Shown here piece by piece: positions 14,747-22,749 of a DNA stretch of 49,918 bases. The first letter of the stretch is position 1; each line of letters opens with the position of its first letter. The translations under genes were made by a program, and so were the position numbers. The notes beneath the pieces were generated by a model. That model worked only from the letters and a program-made list of their open reading frames with translations, had not been told where the DNA came from and did not search any database. The DNA is from Algoriphagus sp. Its GTDB lineage: Bacteria > Bacteroidota > Bacteroidia > Cytophagales > Cyclobacteriaceae. The stretch is taken from NCBI GenBank assembly GCA_018336015.1, contig JAGXQZ010000076.1, positions 1 through 49,918 on the forward strand. The letters are read 5' to 3'.

Positions 14747-16045
14747 ATGAACTATTTCACAACCCTGTTAGCCAATGATCTGGCTGTGCCTGTGGAGGTC
14801 TCGACCGCCTTGGCAGAAAATCTGTTCACGACCAACAACGTCTGGATGATGCTTTGTACGGCGCTCGTGTTCATTATGCACCTTGGATTTGCCACCGTAG
14901 AGACTGGTTTTGGTCAGGCAAAAAACACCGTCAACATCCTGTTTAAAAACACGATTACGCCGGTTATCGGAATTCTAACCTATGCAATGGTTGGTTTTTA
15001 CTTGATGTATCCCGGGTTTGAATCGCCGGGGTGGTTTAGCTTTAATGTGGAAGGTTGGAATTTATTCTGGTTCTCTCCTGCTAGCGCTGACGTTTCAGCT
15101 GGCTATGCAGCAGGTGGTTATACTTACTGGACTGACTTTCTTTTCCAAGCGATGTTTGCCGCCACAGCCGCTACAATTGTGTCCGGGGCTATAGCAGAAA
15201 GAGTTAAGCTTTGGGCTTACTTAATCTTTACTTTGATTTTTGTGGGTATTGTATATCCTCTGATTGGAAGTTGGCAGTGGGGTGGAGGTGCATTAAAAGC
15301 CATGGGCTTCTATGATTTTGCCGGAAGTACACTTGTGCATTCGGTAGGAGGTTGGGGGGCTCTCGCAGGAGTAATTTTGGTTGGTCCTCGAATCGGAAAG
15401 TATGTAAATGGTCAGACCGTCAACAAGCCAGCGGTAAGTGTACCATTGGCTGTTATTGGAGCATTTTTACTTTGGTTAGGTTGGTTTGGATTTAATGGCG
15501 GATCAGTTTTGTCTGCTAATCCAGCATTGGTTTCTCTTGTTCTAGTAACCACTTCTTTGGGAGCGTGCGCAGGTGCAATAGGTGCTTTGTTTACCTCCTA
15601 TGTAGCTTTCAAGCGGCTTGATTTAGGAATGGTGCTTAATGGAATCCTGGCAGGATTGGTTGGTATAACCGCAGGTGCGGATGTGATTACACCTGGGGCA
15701 GCCATTCTGATTGGATTTATTGCGGGCTTTCTGGTGGTTGTGTCCTCTATACTTCTTGATAAGTTGAAGCTTGATGATGTAGTGGGTGCAGTTTCTGTTC
15801 ACTTGACCTGTGGAGTCTGGGGTACGCTTGCGGTAGGTATATTTTCCACTAATCCTGATCATTCATTCCTTACGCAATTAATTGGTGTGGCTATCTGCGG
15901 AGCGACAGCATTCACATCTGCTTTCGTAATCTTCTATATTCTTAAAAAGACCATCGGAATCCGAGTTTCCGAAGATCATGAGCGAGACGGACTGGACTCC
16001 CATGAGCATGGTATCCGAGGATATACCATTGTATTCGACGAATAA
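14747..16045 (+). CDS. amt: Ammonium transporter (Amt/MEP family)
   Basis: An inner-membrane ammonium channel with about 11 transmembrane helices, 432 residues from the ATG at 14747. Family signatures: FIMHLGFATVETGFGQAKNT, the DFAGSTLVHSVGGWGALAG segment with the first conserved pore histidine, WLGWFGFNGGS, and AVSVHLTCGVWGTLAVGIF with the second pore histidine. The C-terminal cytosolic tail ends DHERDGLDSHEHGIRGYTIVFDE, with the DxxxHG motif that binds PII in other Amt proteins. Starts at 14696 (ATG) or 14651 (TTG) would add basic residues ahead of the first helix and seem less likely. No glnB-type gene is adjacent; an outer-membrane porin follows. Confidence 0.95.
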   Translation: MNYFTTLLANDLAVPVEVSTALAENLFTTNNVWMMLCTALVFIMHLGFATVETGFGQAKNTVNILFKNTITPVIGILTYAMVGFYLMYPGFESPGWFSFNVEGWNLFWFSPASADVSAGYAAGGYTYWTDFLFQAMFAATAATIVSGAIAERVKLWAYLIFTLIFVGIVYPLIGSWQWGGGALKAMGFYDFAGSTLVHSVGGWGALAGVILVGPRIGKYVNGQTVNKPAVSVPLAVIGAFLLWLGWFGFNGGSVLSANPALVSLVLVTTSLGACAGAIGALFTSYVAFKRLDLGMVLNGILAGLVGITAGADVITPGAAILIGFIAGFLVVVSSILLDKLKLDDVVGAVSVHLTCGVWGTLAVGIFSTNPDHSFLTQLIGVAICGATAFTSAFVIFYILKKTIGIRVSEDHERDGLDSHEHGIRGYTIVFDE

Positions 16046-16069
16046 ATAAATAAACCTTACAAGAAATAA

Positions 16070-16125
16070 AAGAACCCCGTCCGGAGAAAAAAACGCGACT
16101 CTCTTTCGACCGGTTCGGGGCTCTT
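16070..16125 (+). promoter_or_regulatory. Long intercistronic hairpin between amt and the porin gene
   Basis: AAGAACCCCGTCCGG (16070-16084) pairs with CCGGTTCGGGGCTCTT (16110-16125) with small internal mismatches around a 25-base A-rich loop. No T tract follows on the plus strand, so it looks more like an attenuator or a processing/stability element than a simple terminator. Confidence 0.5.
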
Positions 16126-16164
16126 ATTGGTCAACTCTATCATTCACCAACACTCAAAATTAAA

Positions 16165-17337
16165 ATGAAAAATATATTCCTACTAATACTATGCTTTATT
16201 GTCATTAGTTCAACTGAAGTTTTTGCTCAAGAAGAAGCTGAAAAAGAAGAGGGAACTCTCACTCTATCAGGGTCAGTTGACGCCTATTTCAGATCCAACT
16301 TGAATGCTCCCAATAAGGGGGATGGTTTTCAGGCCCCTGCATCTTCCTTTGCAAATCTGCCTGGGTTTTCATTGGGCATGGCCAATATCATTGCCACTTA
16401 CGAAGGGAAGAAAGTCGGTGCTGTTGTGGATTTGGTATTTGGACCCAGAGGTGAAGATGCTGTATTCGGATCGCCACTCTATAGCGGGGGTATGGCTGGC
16501 AGCTCACAAATGGTTAATCAGCTTTTTGTTTATTGGAATGTATCTGATAAGGTAACCTTGACTCTTGGTAATTTTAATACCTTTTTAGGATACGAGGTTA
16601 TCTCTCCCACAGCCAATTTCAATTATTCTACTTCCTACATGTTCTCGTATGGACCCTTTTCACATACCGGTCTAAAGGCAAATGTCCAGTTATCTGACAA
16701 GTGGTCACTTCTCGCTGCTGTAATGAACCCTACCGATATGACGGAATTCAACTTGAATGGTACCTATACTTTAGGAGGTCAATTGGGTTATTCCACCGAA
16801 GCGGGCAATACCTATCTTAATGTGGTCTATGGAGATCAAGATGGTAGACTAAATAATAATGGGTCTTTGATTCCTGATCAAACGTCTTTGGGAAAAACGT
16901 TTCAGATTGATTTAACTACCGGGTTTTCCTTGACTGATGTGATTTATGCTGGAGTAAATACTACCTATAATGCATCTTCTTCAGGTGAGGTCTTCACGGG
17001 TACTGATATACAGGATTTGGATGGTGAGAGTTCAGGTTTTTATGGATTTGCTGGTTACCTACAGGCTAAGCCTACTGAGAAATTTGGAATAGGATTTAGA
17101 GGGGAATATTTCTCTGTCTACAATTCCGGCTTAGAAGGCGTTGTTGGATTAAACGATGCAGGTAAAGGAAGTGTATTTGCAGGAACACTTTCTGGAAATA
17201 TCAAAGTGGGAGGAAACTTGACTTTAATCCCTGAGCTTAGAATAGATAGTATGAAAGAGGAGTTTTTTGTGAATAAAGATCTTAATGGAAGTAAAGGTTT
17301 GGCTTCATTTCTATTCGCCGCGGTCTTTGCTTTCTAA
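16165..17337 (+). CDS. Outer-membrane beta-barrel porin linked to amt
   Basis: A 390-residue protein with a signal peptide (about 1-21, ISSTEVFAQ then EEAEKEE) and a barrel of alternating strands, starting GTLTLSGSVDAYFRSNLN and ending ASFLFAAVFAF with terminal Phe. It resembles the putative beta-barrel porin-2 / DUF1597-type proteins often found next to amt in Bacteroidota. The G-x-F-x-T-F-L-G-Y-E segment (LGNFNTFLGYEVISPTANFNYS) is characteristic of that group. It would let ammonium or small N compounds cross the outer membrane; that is inferred from linkage. Confidence 0.83.
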   Translation: MKNIFLLILCFIVISSTEVFAQEEAEKEEGTLTLSGSVDAYFRSNLNAPNKGDGFQAPASSFANLPGFSLGMANIIATYEGKKVGAVVDLVFGPRGEDAVFGSPLYSGGMAGSSQMVNQLFVYWNVSDKVTLTLGNFNTFLGYEVISPTANFNYSTSYMFSYGPFSHTGLKANVQLSDKWSLLAAVMNPTDMTEFNLNGTYTLGGQLGYSTEAGNTYLNVVYGDQDGRLNNNGSLIPDQTSLGKTFQIDLTTGFSLTDVIYAGVNTTYNASSSGEVFTGTDIQDLDGESSGFYGFAGYLQAKPTEKFGIGFRGEYFSVYNSGLEGVVGLNDAGKGSVFAGTLSGNIKVGGNLTLIPELRIDSMKEEFFVNKDLNGSKGLASFLFAAVFAF

Positions 17338-17365
17338 AAATTAAACAGGGTCTATTGTTAATTAA

Positions 17366-17393
17366 GCCGGGGTGATTTTCACCTCGGTTTTTT
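17366..17393 (+). terminator. Rho-independent terminator after the amt-linked porin
   Basis: CCGGGGTGA / TCACCTCGG hairpin (one wobble pair) followed by TTTTTT. Confidence 0.88.
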
Positions 17394-17597
17394 CATTTTT
17401 TATATAAATGCTCGAGTTTGAGCTTTAAAATTGAGAGATTTCCATTAAATAGTATTGCTACTCAGTAAGTATTGGTTTATTTATAAACCCACTTTTTATT
17501 TTGTTTTATTTTTATGATACAAATAAAATTTTTTTAAAAGTCGAAAAAAATAAAAAAAACATCTGATTTCTGAAACAAAGACGTTTTCGTTTCTGTA

Positions 17598-17605
17598 TAT
17601 ATTTG
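17598..17605 (+). promoter_or_regulatory. Predicted -7 box for the small secreted protein gene
   Basis: TATATTTG, a perfect TAnnTTTG box, 20 bases before the ATG at 17626. The 250 bases upstream are AT-rich and non-coding, and no convincing -33 TTTG is present at the right spacing. Confidence 0.55.
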
Positions 17606-17625
17606 CACAACCCAAATGTAAGGAA

Positions 17626-17988
17626 ATGAAAAAGTTAGCGTTTCTACTCGCCGCCTTAATGGTTGCGACGGTCTCTTATTCGCAGCAACTCATCACCGGT
17701 CCCAAAGCAAAAAATGCTCAAATTGGAAAAGTGAGAACCCCGAAAATTACCATACTTCATGATTCTAATCCTGCTACTCTCCAAGGACCGGTAGCCAAGA
17801 ATTCAGAAGTTTGGATGGAGGAGCCCGTTAGAAAATTTAAAGTAGGATTCAGAGAAGAAATAGATAACCCTCAAGGGCTAAAGGCTAAAAATTACAATCC
17901 TTGGGATAAGACTCAGCCAAAAGTAGATTCAAAGGCTGTATATCAAGAACCAAAGTCTATGACTTCCAAAAAAACTTGGATTCATTAA
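17626..17988 (+). CDS. Small secreted protein with three GPxAKN repeats
   Basis: A 120-residue protein with a clear signal peptide (MKKLAFLLAALMVATVSYSQ, cleavage near residue 20). The mature part is basic and has three copies of a short motif at residues 25-30 (GPKAKN), 54-59 (GPVAKN) and 84-89 (GLKAKN), spaced 29-30 residues, each followed within four to six residues by an aromatic or hydrophobic residue. No catalytic motif or lipobox is seen. I do not recognise the family. It has its own promoter and terminator, so it is a monocistronic exported protein of unknown role. Confidence 0.75.
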   Translation: MKKLAFLLAALMVATVSYSQQLITGPKAKNAQIGKVRTPKITILHDSNPATLQGPVAKNSEVWMEEPVRKFKVGFREEIDNPQGLKAKNYNPWDKTQPKVDSKAVYQEPKSMTSKKTWIH

Positions 17989-18004
17989 TATCGATTTAAA
18001 ACTC

Positions 18005-18044
18005 AAAAGCCCGATCAGTCTGACATTTGATCGGGCTTTTTGTT
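18005..18044. terminator. Bidirectional terminator between the secreted protein and GroES-like genes
   Basis: AAAGCCCGATCA (18006-18017) and TGATCGGGCTTT (18028-18039) form a 12-bp stem with a 10-base loop, flanked by A on the left and T on the right, so it can stop both convergent transcripts. Confidence 0.92.
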
Positions 18045-18047
18045 TTA

Positions 18048-18422
18048 TTATAAATCTTGTTCTCGCTCCAGCATCAGAATAGCCGCTTGTGAGACAATGT
18101 AGTATTTTTCCCCCTCATACATCACTTCATGGGCTCCGGAAAGCAGGAAAATTGCCAAGTCACCTTCCTTTGCCTGAAGGGGGACATACTTCACTTTTTC
18201 ATCTGAGTCCATCCAAGGTTCATGATCCTCTACGGGCATGGGTATGGGGTAGCCCGGTCCGGCTTTGATGATATATCCTTGCTGTACCTTTTCTTTTTCT
18301 TGTACCCCAGGAGGCAAATAAAGTCCGGAATCCGTTTTTTCATGTGGTTTTTTCAATCGGATCAATACTCTGTCACCTACCACGATGAGCTTTTTCAATT
18401 TGTTATCAGCAGTTAGTTGCAT
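18048..18422 (-). CDS. GroES-like (Cpn10 fold) protein, divergent
   Basis: A 124-residue protein with the chaperonin-10 frame: VVGDRVLIRLKKPHEKTDSGLYLPPG, a mobile-loop region near residues 28-45, VQQGYIIKAGPG, then KEGDLAIFLLSGAHEVMYEGEKYYIVSQAAILMLE. It is about 28 residues longer than classical GroES because of an insertion (IPMPVEDHEPWMDSDEKVKY) in the middle. No groEL is adjacent. It lies downstream of dnaK on the same strand, but a terminator separates the two. It may be a specialised cochaperonin; this is inferred from fold similarity. Confidence 0.82.
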   Translation of the reverse strand: MQLTADNKLKKLIVVGDRVLIRLKKPHEKTDSGLYLPPGVQEKEKVQQGYIIKAGPGYPIPMPVEDHEPWMDSDEKVKYVPLQAKEGDLAIFLLSGAHEVMYEGEKYYIVSQAAILMLEREQDL

Positions 18423-18477
18423 ATTACTTTTTTGAAGTTTATCGATTTCAGCAATTCATCCTAATTGCCGTAGCTAA

Positions 18478-18513
18478 AAACATAAACAGCATCTGTCTTT
18501 CAACAGATGCTGT
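18478..18513 (-). terminator. Rho-independent terminator after dnaK
   Basis: ACAGCATCTGT (18486-18496) pairs perfectly with ACAGATGCTGT (18503-18513). On the minus strand it is followed by TTTATGTTTTT. Confidence 0.85.
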
Positions 18514-18534
18514 CCTAGTTGGTTTAGCTTAAGA

Positions 18535-20445
18535 TTATTTTTTATCCTCGCTTACTTCTTCGTAGTCTACGTCCGAAACACCATCCCCAGCACTTGAGCT
18601 AGCACCGGCATCTGGTCCTGGCTGTGCTCCTGCACCTTGAGACGCGTTATACATTTCAGTGGAGGCAGCTTCCCAAGCCTTGTTTAGATTTGCCATAGCA
18701 GCATCAATACCCTCAATGTTTTTAGATCCGTGGGCGGATTTCAAAGCTTCAAGAGCAGAGTTAATAGTGGCCTTATTGCCGTCTGAAAGCTTGTCGCCAT
18801 ATTCTTTAAGCTGCTTATCGGTCTGGAAAATCAAGCTATCAGCTTGGTTTAGCTTTTCGATTTTTTCCTTTTCAGCCTTATCGCTAGCGGCATTTGCTTC
18901 CGCTTCGCGCTTCATTCTTTCGATGTCATCCTGAGAAAGTCCTGAAGAAGCTTCGATTTTGATTTTTTGCTCTTTTCCAGTTCCCTTGTCTTTTGCAGAC
19001 ACATTCAGGATACCGTTGGCATCGATATCAAAAGTCACTTCGATCTGAGGCACGCCTCTTGGAGCTGGTGGAATGTCAGAAAGCTGGAATCTACCGATGG
19101 ATCTGTTGTCCTTTGCCAATGGTCTTTCTCCCTGCAGAATGTGCAAGTCAACAGCAGGCTGATTGTCAGATGCTGTAGAGAAAATCTCAGACTTTTTGGT
19201 TGGGATAGTTGTGTTGGCTTCGATCAACTTGGTGAATACGCCACCCATTGTCTCGATACCCAAAGAGAGTGGTGTCACGTCCAACAGCAACACGTCCTTC
19301 ACTTCACCAGTCAATACGCCACCTTGGATGGCAGCACCGATGGCAACTACTTCGTCAGGGTTTACTCCTTTGGAAGGCTTCTTTCCGAAGAACTTTTCTA
19401 CTTCTTCCTGAATTTTTGGAATTCGGGTAGAACCACCTACCAAGATCACTTCATCGATATCTGCCGCTGTCATGCCTGCATCTTTCAATGCCTTAATGCA
19501 TGGATCCATAGATCTTCTCACCAAGGTCTCAGAAAGCTGCTCAAACTTGGCACGGCTCAGATTTCTGACCAAGTGCTTTGGTCCGGTCTGAGTTGCCGTG
19601 ATATAGGGAAGGTTGATCTCTGTGGAAGCGGAGCTGGAAAGTTCGATTTTTGCCTTTTCAGCAGCTTCTTTCAATCGCTGAAGGGCCATTGGGTCTTTTC
19701 TCAAGTCGATCTGCTCTTCTGCCTGGAACTCGGAAGCCAGCCAGTCGATGATTACTTGGTCAAAGTCATCACCACCCAAGTGTACGTCACCGTTGGTGGA
19801 TTTTACTTCAAATACTCCGTCGCCAAGCTCAAGGATAGAGATATCGAATGTACCACCACCAAGGTCGTACACAGCGATCTTCATGTCCTGATTTTTCTTG
19901 TCCATCCCGTAGGCCAAAGCTGCTGCTGTTGGCTCGTTGATGATACGCTTCACTTCGAGACCTGCGATTTGTCCGGCTTCTTTCGTAGCCTGACGCTCTG
20001 CATCATTGAAGTATGCCGGTACGGTAATCACCGCTTCAGTCACTGTTTGTCCCAAGAAATCCTCAGCAGTGCTCTTCATTTTTTGAAGAATCATCGCAGA
20101 AAGTTCTTGAGGTGTGTAGGATCTGTCCCCGATTTTTACAGCTACTGTATCGTTTGGACCTTGTTCTACTTTGTAAGAAGCATGTTTTTTCTCTTCAGAG
20201 ACCTCTGAAAATTTCTTACCCATGAATCTCTTTACTGAGGAAATGGTATTAGCTGGGTTGGTGATAGCCTGACGTTTAGCAGGATCGCCTACCTTGCGCT
20301 CTCCGTTTCCATTGTCCAGAAAAGCCACGATTGATGGAGTGGTTCTTCTTCCTTCGCTGTTTTGGATGACTACAGGCTCGTTACCCTCCATTACGGCTAC
20401 GCAGGAGTTGGTGGTACCCAAGTCAATGCCTATAATTTTTCCCAT
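18535..20445 (-). CDS. dnaK: Chaperone protein DnaK (Hsp70)
   Basis: A 636-residue cytosolic Hsp70. ATPase-domain signatures: [13 protein letters not shown] (residues 5-17), [28 protein letters not shown] and [14 protein letters not shown]. The substrate-binding domain includes [23 protein letters not shown]. The lid helices are followed by a disordered tail rich in Gly, Ala and Ser, ending in the acidic [12 protein letters not shown], which is typical. dnaJ and grpE are not adjacent. The upstream region holds several TGTCA/TGACA words (20531-20634) but no CIRCE element. Confidence 0.98.
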   Translation of the reverse strand: MGKIIGIDLGTTNSCVAVMEGNEPVVIQNSEGRRTTPSIVAFLDNGNGERKVGDPAKRQAITNPANTISSVKRFMGKKFSEVSEEKKHASYKVEQGPNDTVAVKIGDRSYTPQELSAMILQKMKSTAEDFLGQTVTEAVITVPAYFNDAERQATKEAGQIAGLEVKRIINEPTAAALAYGMDKKNQDMKIAVYDLGGGTFDISILELGDGVFEVKSTNGDVHLGGDDFDQVIIDWLASEFQAEEQIDLRKDPMALQRLKEAAEKAKIELSSSASTEINLPYITATQTGPKHLVRNLSRAKFEQLSETLVRRSMDPCIKALKDAGMTAADIDEVILVGGSTRIPKIQEEVEKFFGKKPSKGVNPDEVVAIGAAIQGGVLTGEVKDVLLLDVTPLSLGIETMGGVFTKLIEANTTIPTKKSEIFSTASDNQPAVDLHILQGERPLAKDNRSIGRFQLSDIPPAPRGVPQIEVTFDIDANGILNVSAKDKGTGKEQKIKIEASSGLSQDDIERMKREAEANAASDKAEKEKIEKLNQADSLIFQTDKQLKEYGDKLSDGNKATINSALEALKSAHGSKNIEGIDAAMANLNKAWEAASTEMYNASQGAGAQPGPDAGASSSAGDGVSDVDYEEVSEDKK

Positions 20446-20530
20446 GATTATATAAGTTTTATGTGTTTTCAGAATGAATACTATCCCCCTTGTTCAATGC
20501 GTGTGCCATTGAAGTTTTTCACCTTTTTGG

Positions 20531-20634
20531 TGTCAGTTTGTCAGGGATAGAGACCGTTGATCCTTGACAGTCTCCTCCAATTGTCACATCGAAGAAAAAA
20601 ATATGTCGTAACTGTCAGGAATGTAGGCTTGTCA
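20531..20634 (-). promoter_or_regulatory. Cluster of TGTCA/TGACA words upstream of dnaK
   Basis: On the + strand TGTCA occurs at 20531-20535, 20539-20543, 20582-20586, 20613-20617 and 20630-20634, and TGACA at 20565-20569: six copies in 104 bases, far above chance. Two are 8 bases apart and two are 17 bases apart. They may be heat-shock regulatory sites; no CIRCE palindrome (TTAGCACTC type) is present. Confidence 0.45.
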
Positions 20635-20691
20635 TGCAACCTATAGGTGAGTTAGGGCATCTGAAAATTGATGAAAGTGTTTTTCAAATCG

Positions 20692-20871
20692 ATGGATAAT
20701 GAAAAATCCAAATGGCTTGGTGTGATCGCCTTAGGGTTATCTTGGACTTGGCTTGGTTCTTTGGTGTTACGAATAGCTGAGAATTGGATACTTTTTTCGG
20801 ATTTCTTTCCTTTCCTCGTGCTCCAATCTAGGCAGGGGATCTTTTTCCTGATTGGATTCCTTTATTTTTAA
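20692..20871 (+). CDS. Possible small membrane protein upstream of the MOSC gene
   Basis: A 59-residue frame (MDNEKSKWLGVIALGL...) with two hydrophobic stretches (about residues 8-27 and 40-58) and a C-terminus of FFLIGFLYF. It ends three bases before the MOSC start codon, so translation could be coupled. The frame can be extended to an ATG at 20671 or TTG at 20668. No family is recognised, and it could be a chance reading frame, so the call is tentative. Confidence 0.4.
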   Translation: MDNEKSKWLGVIALGLSWTWLGSLVLRIAENWILFSDFFPFLVLQSRQGIFFLIGFLYF

Positions 20872-20874
20872 TGC

Positions 20875-21684
20875 ATGAAGAATCATCTAATGCTACAGGA
20901 TATTTTTATTTACCCGATCAAATCATTGGGTGGGATTAGGTTAGAGAAAGCCAAAGTGGAGGAGAAGGGTTTTCAGTATGACCGAAGATGGATGCTGGTG
21001 GATAGGTCCGGTAGGTTTGTTTCTCAACGGGAGTTCTCTGTTTTGGCTTTGCTGCAGGTAGAGTTGCAGGAGGATGGGCTTTTGGTTTATGTGAAAAACA
21101 TTCCACACCGACAGCTTTTTATTCCATTTGAACTGTCAGAGGGCCCCGAGATTCCTGTGGTAATTTGGGACGATCAGGTAATTGGGAAGGTGGTTTCCGA
21201 ATCGGTTGGAGTTTGGTTCAGTGATTTTCTCGGTTTCAAAGTAGAATTGGTGAAAATGCCGGAATCGACCCATCGCAAAGTCGATCCGCGTTACGCGATC
21301 AATGCCGAGTCGGTGAGTTTTGCCGATGGCATGCCTTATTTGATCATCGGCCAATCTTCCTTGGATGAACTTAATTCAAGATTAGCGTCACCTGTTCCTA
21401 TGAATCGCTTTCGTCCCAATTTGGTTTTTTCTGGAGGTGAGCCGTTTTTGGAAGACCGTCTGAGCAAAATTCGGATTGGATCGGTGGAGTTTCAGATTAT
21501 CAAGCCCTGTGCCCGATGTGTACTGACGACGGTAGATCAAGAAACTGGGGAAAAAGGTAAAGAGCCACTGAAAACATTGTCCACTTACCGTACAGTCAAT
21601 AATAAGGTCATGTTTGGCCAAAATGTGGTAGCCTTAGGTGGAGGAATGGTGAGCATTGGAGATGAATTGATTCCTTTGAATTAA
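20875..21684 (+). CDS. MOSC domain-containing protein (MOSC N-terminal beta-barrel type)
   Basis: A 269-residue protein with an N-terminal MOSC_N barrel (IFIYPIKSLGGIRLEKAKVEEKGFQYDRRWMLVDRSGRF, about residues 10-48) and a C-terminal MOSC domain containing RFRPNLVFSGGEPFLEDRL and the conserved-cysteine segment IIKPCARCVLTTVDQETG. In MARC/YcbX-type enzymes this cysteine holds the molybdenum cofactor, which is used to reduce N-hydroxylated compounds. That activity is inferred. ATG at 20890 is an alternative start. A terminator shared with the convergent gene follows. Confidence 0.88.
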   Translation: MKNHLMLQDIFIYPIKSLGGIRLEKAKVEEKGFQYDRRWMLVDRSGRFVSQREFSVLALLQVELQEDGLLVYVKNIPHRQLFIPFELSEGPEIPVVIWDDQVIGKVVSESVGVWFSDFLGFKVELVKMPESTHRKVDPRYAINAESVSFADGMPYLIIGQSSLDELNSRLASPVPMNRFRPNLVFSGGEPFLEDRLSKIRIGSVEFQIIKPCARCVLTTVDQETGEKGKEPLKTLSTYRTVNNKVMFGQNVVALGGGMVSIGDELIPLN

Positions 21685-21704
21685 TCTTGACCAATTGGAA
21701 ATTC

Positions 21705-21737
21705 AAAAGCCGGACTGATGGATCAGTCCGGCTTTTT
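21705..21737. terminator. Bidirectional terminator
   Basis: AAAGCCGGACTGA (21706-21718) and TCAGTCCGGCTTT (21723-21735) with a 4-base loop; an A run on the left and T run on the right serve the convergent MOSC and outer-membrane protein genes. Confidence 0.92.
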
Positions 21738-21757
21738 CTTGTAAGGTGGTAGTTTGA

Positions 21758-22501
21758 TTAGAAGCTAAATCCAGTGGTGAGCTTGAAGAAGGAATCGTTG
21801 CCTTCGACCAAGTCAGTTCCGAAAGAGAATCTGGCAAATGGTCCGCCGGTAGGATTGCTGAATTGAACGTATGGGCCAAGCCACTGGTACACATCTGTTG
21901 AAGATGTCACGTCCGATCCTCCAGAATTGATCAAATGCTCGTAATGCGCGCCGACTGAGAAAAATTGGCTAGCACGAACACCCAGGTTTAACCAGTAATG
22001 AACATAAGCCAAAGTGGTACCGTTGACAGGTGCTTCATTACGAAGCGGTGAGTAATATCCAAAGTAAAACTGTCCTTCCACTTTTTCCTTCAATAGGTTA
22101 ACTGTCAAATTTGGAACGATACCGTCTCCAAAAATGGCAGGTCCTCTGGTGCCGGAGCTAAGCAAATTACCTCCCAAGAAGCCAATCTGTGGATTAATGG
22201 AAAGCCCTTCAGCGGCTTGGAAATTAGCTCCTAGACCAAACTCGGTCCAATTGCCCCAAGCGGCACCCGTGCCACCTCCCCAGTGAATTCCGTAAAATGT
22301 GAATTGAGCTTTGTCAGAGAATCCATACGAACCCTGAAAGGTAGGGTAAAATCCAAAGAACTGATCGGAGTTTAGCGCCACGGAGAAGTTAAACTGTTTT
22401 TCTTCTTGTGCTGAGGCATGATTTGCGATCAGGATCAATCCTAATGCTAGAATGAGGGTGGATATTAATCCGTTTGGTTTGAGATTAAACAGGTTTTTCA
22501 T
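21758..22501 (-). CDS. Outer-membrane beta-barrel protein (DUF6733-like)
   Basis: A 247-residue protein with a signal peptide (about 1-31, ending HASAQ) and a short barrel: FNFSVALNSDQFFGFYPTFQGSYGF, AQFTFYGIHWGGGTGAAWGNWTEFGLG, and a final strand FKLTTGFSF with terminal Phe. The glycine- and tryptophan-rich segment near residues 73-85 is distinctive. It may belong to DUF6733, a family without known function. It is monocistronic between two terminators. The 248 bases upstream are AT-rich and hold no recognisable gene. Confidence 0.75.
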   Translation of the reverse strand: MKNLFNLKPNGLISTLILALGLILIANHASAQEEKQFNFSVALNSDQFFGFYPTFQGSYGFSDKAQFTFYGIHWGGGTGAAWGNWTEFGLGANFQAAEGLSINPQIGFLGGNLLSSGTRGPAIFGDGIVPNLTVNLLKEKVEGQFYFGYYSPLRNEAPVNGTTLAYVHYWLNLGVRASQFFSVGAHYEHLINSGGSDVTSSTDVYQWLGPYVQFSNPTGGPFARFSFGTDLVEGNDSFFKLTTGFSF

Positions 22502-22705
22502 GAAATGATGTTTTTTGGTTTGAAATAGGTTTATAAAGAATCAGATTTTAATTCAAATGATGTATTTCAATCAAAATCCAGTTCAAAGTAAAACCAAGTT
22601 TCTAAAGAAAAAACATTTTTATTGAAAAATTTGTAAAAAAACGCATCAATAATTATTGTTTTTGCAAATCATAAGCTTGATTTATGATTTTATCTGCTGT
22701 AAATG

Positions 22706-22731
22706 AAAAAAGGGGCTTTTGGCCCCTTTTG
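22706..22731 (-). terminator. Rho-independent terminator after hemE
   Basis: AAAAGGGGC / GCCCCTTTT hairpin with a 4-base loop; the minus strand continues into TTTTTTCA. Confidence 0.88.
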
Positions 22732-22749
22732 TCTCTATTCAAATATTTA

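Noticed and set aside
19163..19430. Short + strand reading frames inside dnaK.
   Set aside because: Antisense to a conserved ATPase domain.
18967..20208. A 413-residue reading frame on the + strand.
   Set aside because: It lies fully antisense to dnaK. Long antisense frames arise from the codon bias of highly expressed genes. The translation is rich in Cys and His with no family pattern.
20446..20667. CIRCE/HrcA element upstream of dnaK.
   Set aside because: No TTAGCACTC-N9-GAGTGCTAA palindrome is present; only TGTCA words are seen.
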